In this document: positions 17,818 through 25,868 of the stretch, in pieces
Numbering within the stretch: position 1 is the first letter of the stretch
How the letters are laid out: each line of letters starts with the position of its first letter
Source: Gallionellaceae bacterium
GTDB lineage: Bacteria; Pseudomonadota; Gammaproteobacteria; Burkholderiales; Gallionellaceae
Direction of reading: 5' to 3'
Length of the DNA: 48,147 nt
NCBI GenBank assembly: GCA_004297065.1
Contig: SCUU01000047.1
Span: forward strand, 1 to 48,147
Program-made: the position numbers and the translations under genes
The notes under the pieces: generated by a model
The model's input: the letters and a program-made list of their open reading frames with translations, nothing else
Databases searched by the model: none
What the model was told of the DNA's origin: nothing

Positions 17818-18890
17818 AAATCCTGGTTGTAGGTGATTGGCATTCCGAGCTGCATGAACAGGCCGTCTTTAATGCGTTCCAATCATTGGGGCATGAAGTA
17901 TCGAAATTCTCATGGCACGATTATTTCAAGCCAAGTAACCGGATTGATTCTTTCTATAAAAAACTGCAAAACCGATTCATTGTTGGCCCGATTATTTGGC
18001 GTCTGAACCGGGATTTGATGAGTGCGGCGGCTGGTTTTGTGCCCGATATGATTTTTGTGTATCGCGGTACGCACATTACCGCCGGCACTTTAAAGAAAAT
18101 CAAGCAACTCATTCCCGGCGCGACACTGGTGGGTTACAACAACGATGATCCGTTTGCCAAAGGCCATCCGTATTCGCTGTGGCGGCATTTTTTCCATGCG
18201 GTGCCGGTGTATGACCTGATGCTTGGGTACCGTCATCACAATCTCGATGATTTTCTGCGGATCGGTGCGAAGCGTGTAGAACTGTTGCGCTCCTGGTATT
18301 TCCCGGAGCGCAACCATCCCGTTACGCTTTCTGCCGAAGATACGAGCCGGTATGAATGTGATGTGGTGTTTATCGGGCATTACGAGGCGGATGATAGAAA
18401 ACAGTATTTGGAGGAGTTGGTGCGGCATGGTTTTAAACTGAAGTTGTTCGGTCCCGAATGGAATTCAAAGCTGAAAGAATCTCCGGAATTAAAGCAAATG
18501 CTCCCGGTGGATTCAGTGTTGGGCGAGGAATATAACAAGGCCTTATGTGGTGCCAAAATTGCATTGTGTTTTTTGTCCAAGCTCAATCGTGATACCTACA
18601 CCAGACGCTGTTTTGAAATTCCCGCGACGGGAACGTTGATGCTTTCAGAATATACCGATGACCTTGCCAGCCTGTACAAGGAGGGCGAAGAGGCCGATTT
18701 TTTCAAATCCAGGGAAGAAATGATTGCAAAGTTGAAGTTGTATCTCGGTGATGAGAAACTGCGGCAAGCCGTTGCTGCCAACGGCTATCGGCGCGTTATT
18801 GCGGATGGGCACAATGTCGTTGCGCGCATGGAACAGGTGTTGGACTGGGTGGCTTCGGTAAAGTTGAACAGGGAGAAAGTGCGTGATTGA
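17814..18890 (+). CDS. CgeB-like glycosyltransferase (second)
   Basis: Putative GT-B glycosyltransferase related to CgeB. The 358-residue protein begins KILVVGDWHSELHEQAVFNAF, has VVFIGHYEADDRKQYLEEL midway and the characteristic C-terminal block ALCFLSKLNRDTYTRRCFEIPATGTLMLSEYT, where R-RCFEIPA-G matches the CgeB/Glyco_trans_1_2 donor-site pattern. Start is a TTG overlapping the previous stop by 4 bases, preceded by GGTGAG; no ATG fits. Its own stop lies 8 bases inside the following GTG-started gene. With the CgeB-like gene at 13732 it makes two members of this unusual family in one locus. Confidence 0.76.
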   Translation: MKILVVGDWHSELHEQAVFNAFQSLGHEVSKFSWHDYFKPSNRIDSFYKKLQNRFIVGPIIWRLNRDLMSAAAGFVPDMIFVYRGTHITAGTLKKIKQLIPGATLVGYNNDDPFAKGHPYSLWRHFFHAVPVYDLMLGYRHHNLDDFLRIGAKRVELLRSWYFPERNHPVTLSAEDTSRYECDVVFIGHYEADDRKQYLEELVRHGFKLKLFGPEWNSKLKESPELKQMLPVDSVLGEEYNKALCGAKIALCFLSKLNRDTYTRRCFEIPATGTLMLSEYTDDLASLYKEGEEADFFKSREEMIAKLKLYLGDEKLRQAVAANGYRRVIADGHNVVARMEQVLDWVASVKLNREKVRD

Positions 18891-19779
18891 ATCAGAGTCG
18901 GGCGCAATGCGCTTCTTCAATTATCTGGGCATGGAAAAAATTGCCTGGGCTTTACGTAGGCTGTATTGCCCGGTAGCGGCAAACGCCTTGGTGCTGGAAG
19001 TCGGCTCCGGCGGAAATCCTTATGCGCGAGCCAATGTGTTGCTGGATGCCTACGCGGAAACGCGCGAACGCCATTGGGTGCCGCTTAAGTCAGATCGCCC
19101 TACCGTATTGGGTTTTGTCGAAAATCTCCCGTTTAAAGATAAGTCATTTGATTTTGTGATTGCCTCTCATGTCTTTGAACACTCGACTGACCCGGAAAAA
19201 TTCCTGCGCGAATTGCAGCGCGTGGCGCGGGCCGGCTACATCGAGGTGCCGGACGCCTTTATGGAGCGGATTAACCCCTATCGCGATCACCGTCTGGAAA
19301 TTACTGTGCGCCAAGGCAAGCTGGTGATTCGGAAAAAGCCGCAATCGACGGTGGATGAAACTTTGGTTGAGCTTTATAGCGATCGCGCAAAACCATACAT
19401 TGCTGGAGAACTTATCCCCGCACATCCTTTTGTTTTCCATGTCCGCTATTACTGGCAGGACAAAATCGATTTTGTAGTAATCAATCCCGATGTTGATGCG
19501 ACATGGCCGCCGCCCACAGATGTATTTTCCACTCCTAATGTGGCAAGCACGAAGTCAATTCGGCAAAGGCTTTTGGATACCATGAGAGCCTGGTCATCGC
19601 AGCGCAGCCGAAACTGTCAAATTGATTGGTTGTCCTTGTTGCGTTGTCCCGATTGCCATTCGGACAGGCTGGTGCGCAGTGAGGGGCAGCTTGTATGTAA
19701 CGTCTGCGGGGCGAATTATCCAATGCGCAACGGAATACCTGAGTTGTTTTCTCACACGAAAGTTGCGCAACATGACTGA
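18883..19779 (+). CDS. Class I SAM methyltransferase with C-terminal Trm112-like zinc ribbon
   Basis: Putative methyltransferase, 298 residues. The first two thirds are catalytic: VLEVGSGGNPYARANVLLD at about 42-60 (SAM motif I), VLGFVENLPFKDKSFDFVIASHVFEHS (motif around the acid and motif II), then a beta-rich insertion. Residues about 248-290 form a Trm112-like ribbon with four cysteines (LLRCPDCHSDRL ... LVCNVCGANYPMRNGIPELF), intact unlike the one at 12691. The start is a GTG with GGGAG 7 bases upstream, overlapping the previous gene by 8 bases. Whether the ribbon acts as an in-cis Trm112 activator, as Trm112 does in trans for tRNA and protein methyltransferases, is inference. Confidence 0.76.
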   Translation: MIESESGAMRFFNYLGMEKIAWALRRLYCPVAANALVLEVGSGGNPYARANVLLDAYAETRERHWVPLKSDRPTVLGFVENLPFKDKSFDFVIASHVFEHSTDPEKFLRELQRVARAGYIEVPDAFMERINPYRDHRLEITVRQGKLVIRKKPQSTVDETLVELYSDRAKPYIAGELIPAHPFVFHVRYYWQDKIDFVVINPDVDATWPPPTDVFSTPNVASTKSIRQRLLDTMRAWSSQRSRNCQIDWLSLLRCPDCHSDRLVRSEGQLVCNVCGANYPMRNGIPELFSHTKVAQHD

Positions 19780-19833
19780 TTGGATAAGCTTGTGGCAAGT
19801 GACTATTTCGCCGGTTTTTGGGTGGTGTAGAAA

Positions 19834-20127
19834 ATGCGCATCCTGGTAACCGGAGGTGCCGGATATATTGGCCCCCATACCTGTGTGGCTTTGCTGGATG
19901 CGGGTCATGCGGTGGCTATTCTGGATAACCTGAGCAATAGCCGCATTGATGTGATTGAGCGAATTACACGAATCGCGCAGCGCGCACCTGATTTTTATAA
20001 TGCGGATGTCCGCGACTCTGCGGCTGTCGCTCGTTTGTTGGGCTGGCAAGCGCGTTTCGGTTTGGAAGATATGTGCCGCGATGCGTGGCGCTGGCAGTCG
20101 ATGAACCCGCAAGGTTACGGCGCCTAG
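19834..20127 (+). pseudogene. galE: UDP-glucose 4-epimerase remnant with internal in-frame deletion
   Basis: A 97-codon open frame that starts exactly like GalE (MRILVTGGAGYIGPHTCVALLDAGH, LDNLSNS) and ends exactly like GalE (LGWQARFGLEDMCRDAWRWQSMNPQGYGA), but lacks the roughly 240 residues between them, including the catalytic Ser/Tyr-X3-Lys part. The join is near residue 68 (AVARLLGW) and keeps frame, as if a deletion occurred between short matching stretches coding for LLG. The product cannot be an active epimerase. It may be a dead gene, a real small protein, or an assembly error; reads spanning the join would tell. It lies 55 bp after the methyltransferase and 23 bp before the next glycosyltransferase start. 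Confidence 0.78.
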
Positions 20128-20150
20128 CCGCAGCCGCTGAAAATATATTT

Positions 20151-21275
20151 ATGCGAATATTTATCAATGCACTCTCGGCGCGCTTAGGCGGCGGCCAAAC
20201 CTATTTGCTGAATCTGCTCAAGCATGTGCCACAGGATAGCGGATTGCAGGTTTTTGTGCTGGTGCAACCCTCATTTCATTTGGCCGATTTGCCGCCGAAT
20301 GTCGTTCGGATTGAGCGGGCGTCGCTTGAAAATCCATTGTTGCGCGCTGCCTGGGAAGAGGTTCGTTTGGTTGCGTTACTGAAGAAATTAAATATTGATT
20401 TGTTTTTTTCGCCCGGAGGACTTCTGCCGAGGTCGTTGCCGTCCACCATGTTAACGGCGGTCACTTTTCAAAATATGCTTCCTTTCGATCATGTGCAGCG
20501 AGTCAAATATCCTTACGGGTATCGTCGCTTGCGCGATTGGTTGTTAGAGCGCGGCTTGTCTGCATCCATGCGCCGCGCCGATTTGGTGATTTTCATTTCC
20601 GAATTCGCTAGGAAATTCATGCAGCAGAAATTAAAGTCGTTGCGCGGATCAAGTGTGGTCGTGCCGCATGGTATTCACCACTCTTTTCGGGCGAGTTTAG
20701 AATCACCCTTGCCAAGGCCAAAATGGTTGCCCGATGGGGACTATTTTCTGTACGTATCTTTTGTGGATCACTACAAGGCGCAATTGGAAGTGGTGCGCGG
20801 GTTTAAGCTTTACCGTCAGCGGGGCGGCGATGGCCAGCTGCTGCTGGTCGGGCCGGAGTATCGGCCCTATGGCGATAGGGTGCGTCAGGAGATTGCCAAT
20901 CTTGGCTTGTCGGGTTGGGTAATAATGGTGGGCAACGTGCCTCATAGTGAGTTACCCGCAGCGTATCAGAATGCGCGCATCAATTTGTTTGCGTCATTTA
21001 CAGAAAATTGCCCGAATATCCTTTTGGAAATGATGGCATCCGGGCGGCCTGCGCTGGTGTCTTGCTACGGGCCGATGGCAGAATTCGGTGGAGATGCGGT
21101 AGCGTATTTTGATCCGTCCAAGCCGGAAGATTTTGCATTGCGTCTTGCCGGACTGATGGCTGATGAGGAACGCCAATCACTGCTTGCCAGTGCTGCCGCA
21201 AAAGCAGTTGAAAAATATACTTGGGAGCATGCGGCACAAATCACCTGGAAGGCCATCGTTAACGTTGGGGCATAA
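20151..21275 (+). CDS. Glycosyltransferase family 4 protein
   Basis: Putative retaining GT-B glycosyltransferase. The 374-residue protein opens with MRIFINALSARLGGGQTYLLNLL (acceptor-domain glycine loop), has VFISEFARKF and VVPHGIHHSF at the domain boundary, and the donor domain with YFLYVSFVDHYKAQLEVVRGFKL, LLLVGPEYRPYGD, and FASFTENCPNILLEMMASGRPALVS, where the E-X7-E pattern of GT4 (E-N-C-P-N-I-L-L-E) is clear. The ATG at 20151 is chosen because homology starts there; the frame stays open further upstream through the end of the galE remnant. Located directly before the fnl genes. Confidence 0.87.
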   Translation: MRIFINALSARLGGGQTYLLNLLKHVPQDSGLQVFVLVQPSFHLADLPPNVVRIERASLENPLLRAAWEEVRLVALLKKLNIDLFFSPGGLLPRSLPSTMLTAVTFQNMLPFDHVQRVKYPYGYRRLRDWLLERGLSASMRRADLVIFISEFARKFMQQKLKSLRGSSVVVPHGIHHSFRASLESPLPRPKWLPDGDYFLYVSFVDHYKAQLEVVRGFKLYRQRGGDGQLLLVGPEYRPYGDRVRQEIANLGLSGWVIMVGNVPHSELPAAYQNARINLFASFTENCPNILLEMMASGRPALVSCYGPMAEFGGDAVAYFDPSKPEDFALRLAGLMADEERQSLLASAAAKAVEKYTWEHAAQITWKAIVNVGA

Positions 21276-21280
21276 CAATT

Positions 21281-22315
21281 ATGTTTGCAAATAAGAAACT
21301 GATCATTACCGGGGGAACCGGTTCTTTTGGCAATGCGGTGTTGAAGCGTTTTTTGCACACCGACATTTCTGAAATACGCATTTTCAGCCGCGATGAGAAA
21401 AAGCAAGACGACATGCGCAAGCGCTATGACAACCCCAAACTCAAATTTTATATCGGGGACGTGCGGGAACCGCGTAGCTTGGCCCAGGCTTTTCGTGGCG
21501 TGGATTTTTGTTTTCATGCTGCCGCACTCAAGCAGGTTCCTTCCTGCGAGTTTTATCCGATGGAGGCTGTCCGCACCAATGTGTTGGGGACGGAAAACGT
21601 ACTGGAAGCCGCAATCGTCAGCGGCGTAAAACGAGTGGTTTGCCTGAGCACCGACAAGGCGGTTTACCCCATCAATGCAATGGGGATTTCCAAGGCGATG
21701 ATGGAGAAGGTGATGGTGGCGGCATCGCGCAATCTGGATCATTGCGATACGGTGATCTGCGGTACCCGCTATGGCAACGTGATGGCGTCGCGCGGTTCGG
21801 TAATTCCGCTATTTGTTGACCAGGTCTTGGCGGGCAAGCCCATTTCAATTACCGATCCGAGCATGACCCGGTTTATGATGACGCTGGACGATGCCGTTGA
21901 TTTAGTGTTGTACGCTTTTGAGCACGGTAAAAATGGTGACATCTTTGTGCAAAAATCACCCGCCGCAACGATTGAGGTCTTGGCAAAAGCATTGTTGCAA
22001 ATCATGGGTAAACCCGGGCATGTGGTGCGCGTGATTGGCACCCGGCATGGCGAAAAACTTTACGAGGCTTTGCTGAGCCGCGAGGAGAAGGTGGCGGCCC
22101 AGGACTTGGGTGGCTACTATCGAGTCCCTCCCGATCTGCGCGACCTGAACTATGGGAAATTTGTGGAACAGGGTGAAGTGCAGATTTCTGAGGCGGTGGA
22201 TTACAACTCGCACAACACAACACGATTGGACGTGGCAGGCATGAAAGCGTTGCTGCTGAAATTGCCGTTCATGCAAGCGGTTGCCCGTGGCGAACTAGCT
22301 CAGGCGGAGGTTTGA
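21281..22315 (+). CDS. fnlA: UDP-GlcNAc 4,6-dehydratase/5-epimerase (UDP-L-FucNAc pathway, step 1)
   Basis: First enzyme to UDP-N-acetyl-L-fucosamine (FnlA/WbjB/CapE type): dehydrates UDP-GlcNAc at C4/C6 and epimerises C5. The 344-residue protein has TGGTGSFGNAVLKRF at residues 11-25, FSRDEKKQDDMR, HAAALKQVPSCEFYP, and MGISKAMMEKVM, where Met-134 replaces the catalytic Tyr of the usual YXXXK with Lys-138 retained; this Met-X3-Lys is known for the inverting CapE branch. PINAMG and GTRYGNVMASRGSVIP also match. Downstream order fnlB, fnlC, then a WbuB-like transferase matches the E. coli O26-type cassette. Stop overlaps the fnlB start. Confidence 0.92.
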   Translation: MFANKKLIITGGTGSFGNAVLKRFLHTDISEIRIFSRDEKKQDDMRKRYDNPKLKFYIGDVREPRSLAQAFRGVDFCFHAAALKQVPSCEFYPMEAVRTNVLGTENVLEAAIVSGVKRVVCLSTDKAVYPINAMGISKAMMEKVMVAASRNLDHCDTVICGTRYGNVMASRGSVIPLFVDQVLAGKPISITDPSMTRFMMTLDDAVDLVLYAFEHGKNGDIFVQKSPAATIEVLAKALLQIMGKPGHVVRVIGTRHGEKLYEALLSREEKVAAQDLGGYYRVPPDLRDLNYGKFVEQGEVQISEAVDYNSHNTTRLDVAGMKALLLKLPFMQAVARGELAQAEV

Positions 22316-23421
22316 TGCGGGTGCTGGTCACGGGGGCGAATGGCTTTATAGGGAAAAATCTCCTTGTGCATTTGCGCGAACAAGGTATTGAGGCGGTTTA
22401 TTTTACCCGTGAAATGGGGCAGGCTGATTTGGCTGCCAAGCTGGGCGGTGTCGATTTCGTATTCCATTTGGCCGGGGTTAATCGACCTAAAGAGATGGGC
22501 GAATTTGCCGAAGGGAATACCGCTTTAACTCGGCAGCTTTGCGGTTTAATCCGAGCAAGCGCTCGTCAGATTCCGGTTTTATTCACTTCCTCCATTCAGG
22601 CGGAGACTGATAATCCTTATGGGGTGAGTAAGCGTGCGGCCGAAGATGAACTGGTAGCGCTGTCGCAAGAAACTGGCGTTCCCGTTTACCTGTACCGCTT
22701 GCCCAATGTGTTCGGCAAGTGGAGCCGTCCGAGCTATAACTCGGTTGTCGCTACCTTTTGCCACAACATCGCCAATGATTTGCCCATTCAAATAAACGAT
22801 CCGGCGTCAATTATCCGGCTGGTTTACATTGATGATGTAATCGGCGATTTTTTGCGATTGCTGAAGGTGCTTCCCGGTGGTGTGCAGTGGCCGGAAGTGT
22901 CCCCGAGCTACACGATCACTGTTGGCGGATTGGCGGAACAAATCAAATTGTTCAAAGCGAGCCGTGAATCGATGGTCACAGAAGCGGTTGGCACAGGCTT
23001 GACCCGGGCTCTGTACTCAACTTATTTGAGCTTCCTGCGCCCCGATCAATTTACTTATGGCGTAACGGTTCACGCAGATTCGCGCGGACGCTTTGTGGAG
23101 TTGTTAAAAACCAGGGATTCGGGACAATTTTCATTTTTTACCGCGCATCCGGGAATAACGCGCGGCGGACATTATCATCACTCCAAAAATGAAAAATTTC
23201 TGGTTGTCCAGGGCACGGCGCGATTCTGTTTTCGCCACGTGGAGACGGGCGCCACGCATGAATTGATGACAGAGGGGGATATTCCAACGATTGTTGAAAC
23301 AGTTCCGGGATGGTCGCATGACATCACAAACGTAGGGAATAATGAAATGATCGTGATGTTGTGGGCGAATGAAATTTTTGATCGCGAACATCCCGATACG
23401 ATTGTCTACAAGGTGCATTGA
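22315..23421 (+). CDS. fnlB: NAD-dependent reductase-cupin fusion (UDP-L-FucNAc pathway, step 2)
   Basis: FnlB/WbjC/CapF type: C3 epimerisation and NADPH reduction of the FnlA product to UDP-2-acetamido-2,6-dideoxy-L-talose. The 368-residue protein has an N-terminal SDR domain (VLVTGANGFIGKNLLVHL; catalytic Tyr-102/Lys-106 in YGVSKRAAEDE; YRLPNVFGKWSRP) and a C-terminal cupin from about 255 on, with GGHYHHSKNEKFLVVQG supplying the metal-binding histidines. This two-domain layout is diagnostic of CapF. The ATG at 22315 follows GGAGG by 4 bases and overlaps the fnlA stop. Its own stop overlaps the fnlC start. Confidence 0.92.
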   Translation: MRVLVTGANGFIGKNLLVHLREQGIEAVYFTREMGQADLAAKLGGVDFVFHLAGVNRPKEMGEFAEGNTALTRQLCGLIRASARQIPVLFTSSIQAETDNPYGVSKRAAEDELVALSQETGVPVYLYRLPNVFGKWSRPSYNSVVATFCHNIANDLPIQINDPASIIRLVYIDDVIGDFLRLLKVLPGGVQWPEVSPSYTITVGGLAEQIKLFKASRESMVTEAVGTGLTRALYSTYLSFLRPDQFTYGVTVHADSRGRFVELLKTRDSGQFSFFTAHPGITRGGHYHHSKNEKFLVVQGTARFCFRHVETGATHELMTEGDIPTIVETVPGWSHDITNVGNNEMIVMLWANEIFDREHPDTIVYKVH

Positions 23422-24557
23422 TGAAAAAACTTAAAGTGGTTTCTGTTGTGGGGACGAGGCCGGAAATTATTCGGCTATCCCGCGTACTCGCGCGCCTAGA
23501 TGAGTTTTGCGAGCACATTTTGGTGCACACCGGCCAGAATTATGACTACGAATTAAACCAGGTTTTTTTTAATGATCTCGACGTGCGCAAACCGGATTAT
23601 TTTTTGGATAGTGCCGCAAATAGCGCAGGTGCCGCACACACGATTGGCAACCTGATTATTGCCGTGGATCGAGTATTGGCCGAAGTGCAGCCCGAAGCGA
23701 TGCTGGTATTGGGCGATACCAATAGTTGCCTGTCGGTGATTCCGGCCAAGCGCAGAAAAATTCCCATCTTCCACATGGAAGCGGGAAATCGCTGTTTTGA
23801 CATGCGCGTGCCGGAAGAGACGAATCGGCGCATTGTCGATCACACTGCGGATGTCAATTTGACCTACAGCACCATTGCCCGCGACTACCTGCTCGGGGAA
23901 GGCTTGTCGCCGGATATGGTTATTAAGACAGGTAGCCCGATGTTTGAGGTGCTGGCGCACTACCGGCCCCGGATTGATGCTTCTGATGTGTTGGGCCGCT
24001 TGGGACTGGTCGAGGGCGATTATTTTGTTGTCAGCGCCCATCGCGAAGAAAATATCGAATCTCCGCAAACATTCGCCAAGCTGGTTGACGTTTTAAACAT
24101 GATCGCAGAAGACCATAATTTGCCGGTAATCGTATCGACGCATCCGCGCACGCAAAAGCGGATTGATGCCACAAATTCAAAATTTCATGCCCAAGTAAAA
24201 TTGCTAAAGCCACTTGGCTTTCATGACTATGTCAAATTGCAACTATCGGCACAAGCCGTGCTTTCCGACAGCGGTACGATTAACGAAGAATCGTCGATTC
24301 TCAATTTCCCGGCATTGAATTTGCGCGAAGCACACGAACGCCCGGAAGGAATGGAAGAGGCGGTCGTGATGATGGTAGGGCTCGAAGTTGAGCGGGTGCG
24401 GCAGGCGTTGTCCATCTTGACCAAACAGCCGCGCGGAACGGAGCGTGCGCTAAGGCAAGTTGCGGATTACAGCATGCCGAATGTTTCGGACAAAGTCGTG
24501 CGTATCATCCACAGCTATACCGACTACGTAAATCGCAACGTTTGGAAAAAATATTGA
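23421..24557 (+). CDS. fnlC: UDP-N-acetylglucosamine 2-epimerase family (UDP-L-FucNAc pathway, step 3)
   Basis: FnlC/WbjD/CapG type non-hydrolysing 2-epimerase that yields UDP-N-acetyl-L-fucosamine. The 378-residue protein has VVGTRPEIIRLSRVLARL at the N-terminus, HTGQNYDYELNQVFF (typical of CapG; WecB has a similar block), FHMEAGNRCFDMRVPEETNRRIVDHTADVNL with the conserved acid-histidine pairs, VSAHREENI and a C-terminal DSGTINEESSILNFPALNLREAHERPEGME. The last block is the UDP-binding loop of the family. One base overlap with fnlB. WecB function is unlikely given the fnlA-fnlB-fnlC order. Confidence 0.92.
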   Translation: MKKLKVVSVVGTRPEIIRLSRVLARLDEFCEHILVHTGQNYDYELNQVFFNDLDVRKPDYFLDSAANSAGAAHTIGNLIIAVDRVLAEVQPEAMLVLGDTNSCLSVIPAKRRKIPIFHMEAGNRCFDMRVPEETNRRIVDHTADVNLTYSTIARDYLLGEGLSPDMVIKTGSPMFEVLAHYRPRIDASDVLGRLGLVEGDYFVVSAHREENIESPQTFAKLVDVLNMIAEDHNLPVIVSTHPRTQKRIDATNSKFHAQVKLLKPLGFHDYVKLQLSAQAVLSDSGTINEESSILNFPALNLREAHERPEGMEEAVVMMVGLEVERVRQALSILTKQPRGTERALRQVADYSMPNVSDKVVRIIHSYTDYVNRNVWKKY

Positions 24558-24570
24558 TGTTTGGCCGGGA

Positions 24571-24593
24571 CAAACTATTTACGTGTTTGTCGG
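24571..24593. other. Small inverted repeat between fnlC and the next glycosyltransferase
   Basis: GACAAAC and GTTTGTC form a 7-bp stem with a 9-nt loop in the 81-bp gap after fnlC. There is no T-run, so it is not a standard intrinsic terminator. It could be a minor hairpin or regulator site; evidence is weak. Confidence 0.3.
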
Positions 24594-24638
24594 ACGTTAC
24601 GCGATATTCTCTGCCCGTTTTGAATAAGGCTGAATAAA

Positions 24639-25868
24639 TTGCGCGTCTTGATTGTCAGTTTATATTTCTGGCCGGAAGGTTTTCGTATCAACGAAATATG
24701 TAATTCCTTACAGGAAAAAGGTATTGCGTTTGAAGTGTTGACGGGCAAGCCGAATTATCCGCGCGGGGATGTGTTTCCCGGTTACCGCGCATGGGGATGC
24801 CAGAAAGAGGTTCATCATGGTTACGGCATCAATCGTGTTCCGCTTTTTGCGCGGGGGCGCGGCGGTTGGCGGTTGGCGCTCAATTATTTTTCTTTCGTCA
24901 TCTCGGGATTGCTGTTCGCTCCTTGGATGCTTCGCAACAAAAAGTTCGATGTCATTTTTATCTATGCCCCTTCCCCTGTACTTCAAGCCATTCCGGCTAT
25001 TTTCCTTGGCTGGCTAAAAAAATGTCCCGTCGTATTGTGGGTGCAAGATTTATGGCCTGAGAGTCTGTCGGCAACGGGGCATGTGCATAACCACGCTGTG
25101 CTCAAACTGGTTGAGCGGATGGTGCGCTTTATCTATAGGCATAGCGATTTGCTTTTGGTGCCATCGCGGGCTTTTGAAAAACCGATTCGCGCGCTGGTGA
25201 CTGATACTCCAATCAAGTATTACCCGAACTCGGTGGATGATACGTTTGCGGTGCCGTCCACCGGGGATACTCCCCCAATTGATGGGTTAGGCGAAGGATT
25301 TTCAGTCATGTTCGCCGGAAATATCGGTGCGGCTCAAGCCGTGAGCGTGATCGTTGAAGCTGCGTCATTACTAAAAGAATATCCGCACATCCATTTTGTT
25401 ATATTGGGGGATGGCAGCGCGCGGGAATGGATGATGAAAGAGGTGCAATTGCGCGGGTTAACGAACGTTCATTTGCCCGGAAGGTTTCCTGTGGAGACGA
25501 TGCCGGGTTTTATGCAGAAGGCGTCGGCTTTGTTGGTGACCTTGGCAGATCGACCGATTTTCGCGGCGACCGTGCCCAACAAAATACAGGCATATATGGC
25601 GGCAGGACGACCGATCATTGCTTGTTTGAACGGCGAAGGTGCGCGGTTGGTCGTAGAGGCCAAGGCGGGGTTGGCTACTCCCGCAGAAGATCCGAGAGCT
25701 TTGGCTGAGGCGGTCTTGCAGCTATATATGCAGTCATCGGATGAGCGCGCAAGCATGGGTGACAATGGCCGCCGGTATTATCAAGAGCACTTTGATCATG
25801 GCCGTCTGATAGACCAGTTGATTGAACATTTACATGGCGTGGCGCAAACGAAAAAGGTTTCCAGATGA
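24639..25868 (+). CDS. Glycosyltransferase family 4 protein, WbuB-like (putative L-FucNAc transferase)
   Basis: Likely transfers N-acetyl-L-fucosamine made by fnlABC. The 409-residue GT-B protein opens VLIVSLYFWPEGFRINEI, has VLTGKPNYPRGDVFPGY, VVLWVQDLWPESLSATG (a WbuB/WcfI hallmark) and the donor domain VMFAGNIGAAQAVSVIVEAA, FVILGDGSAREWM, FPVETMPGFMQKASALLVTL, with NKIQAYMAAGRPIIA. The start is a TTG with AAGG about 10 bases upstream; no ATG gives the conserved N-terminus. Order fnlA-B-C-wbuB is the same as in enterobacterial L-FucNAc O-antigen loci, which supports the inferred substrate. Its stop overlaps the next start by 4 bases. Confidence 0.86.
   Translation: MRVLIVSLYFWPEGFRINEICNSLQEKGIAFEVLTGKPNYPRGDVFPGYRAWGCQKEVHHGYGINRVPLFARGRGGWRLALNYFSFVISGLLFAPWMLRNKKFDVIFIYAPSPVLQAIPAIFLGWLKKCPVVLWVQDLWPESLSATGHVHNHAVLKLVERMVRFIYRHSDLLLVPSRAFEKPIRALVTDTPIKYYPNSVDDTFAVPSTGDTPPIDGLGEGFSVMFAGNIGAAQAVSVIVEAASLLKEYPHIHFVILGDGSAREWMMKEVQLRGLTNVHLPGRFPVETMPGFMQKASALLVTLADRPIFAATVPNKIQAYMAAGRPIIACLNGEGARLVVEAKAGLATPAEDPRALAEAVLQLYMQSSDERASMGDNGRRYYQEHFDHGRLIDQLIEHLHGVAQTKKVSR

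Noticed and set aside
24558-24638. Hairpin after fnlC considered as a terminator
   Set aside because: The 7-bp stem has no T-run after it, and the downstream WbuB-like gene is expected to be co-transcribed.
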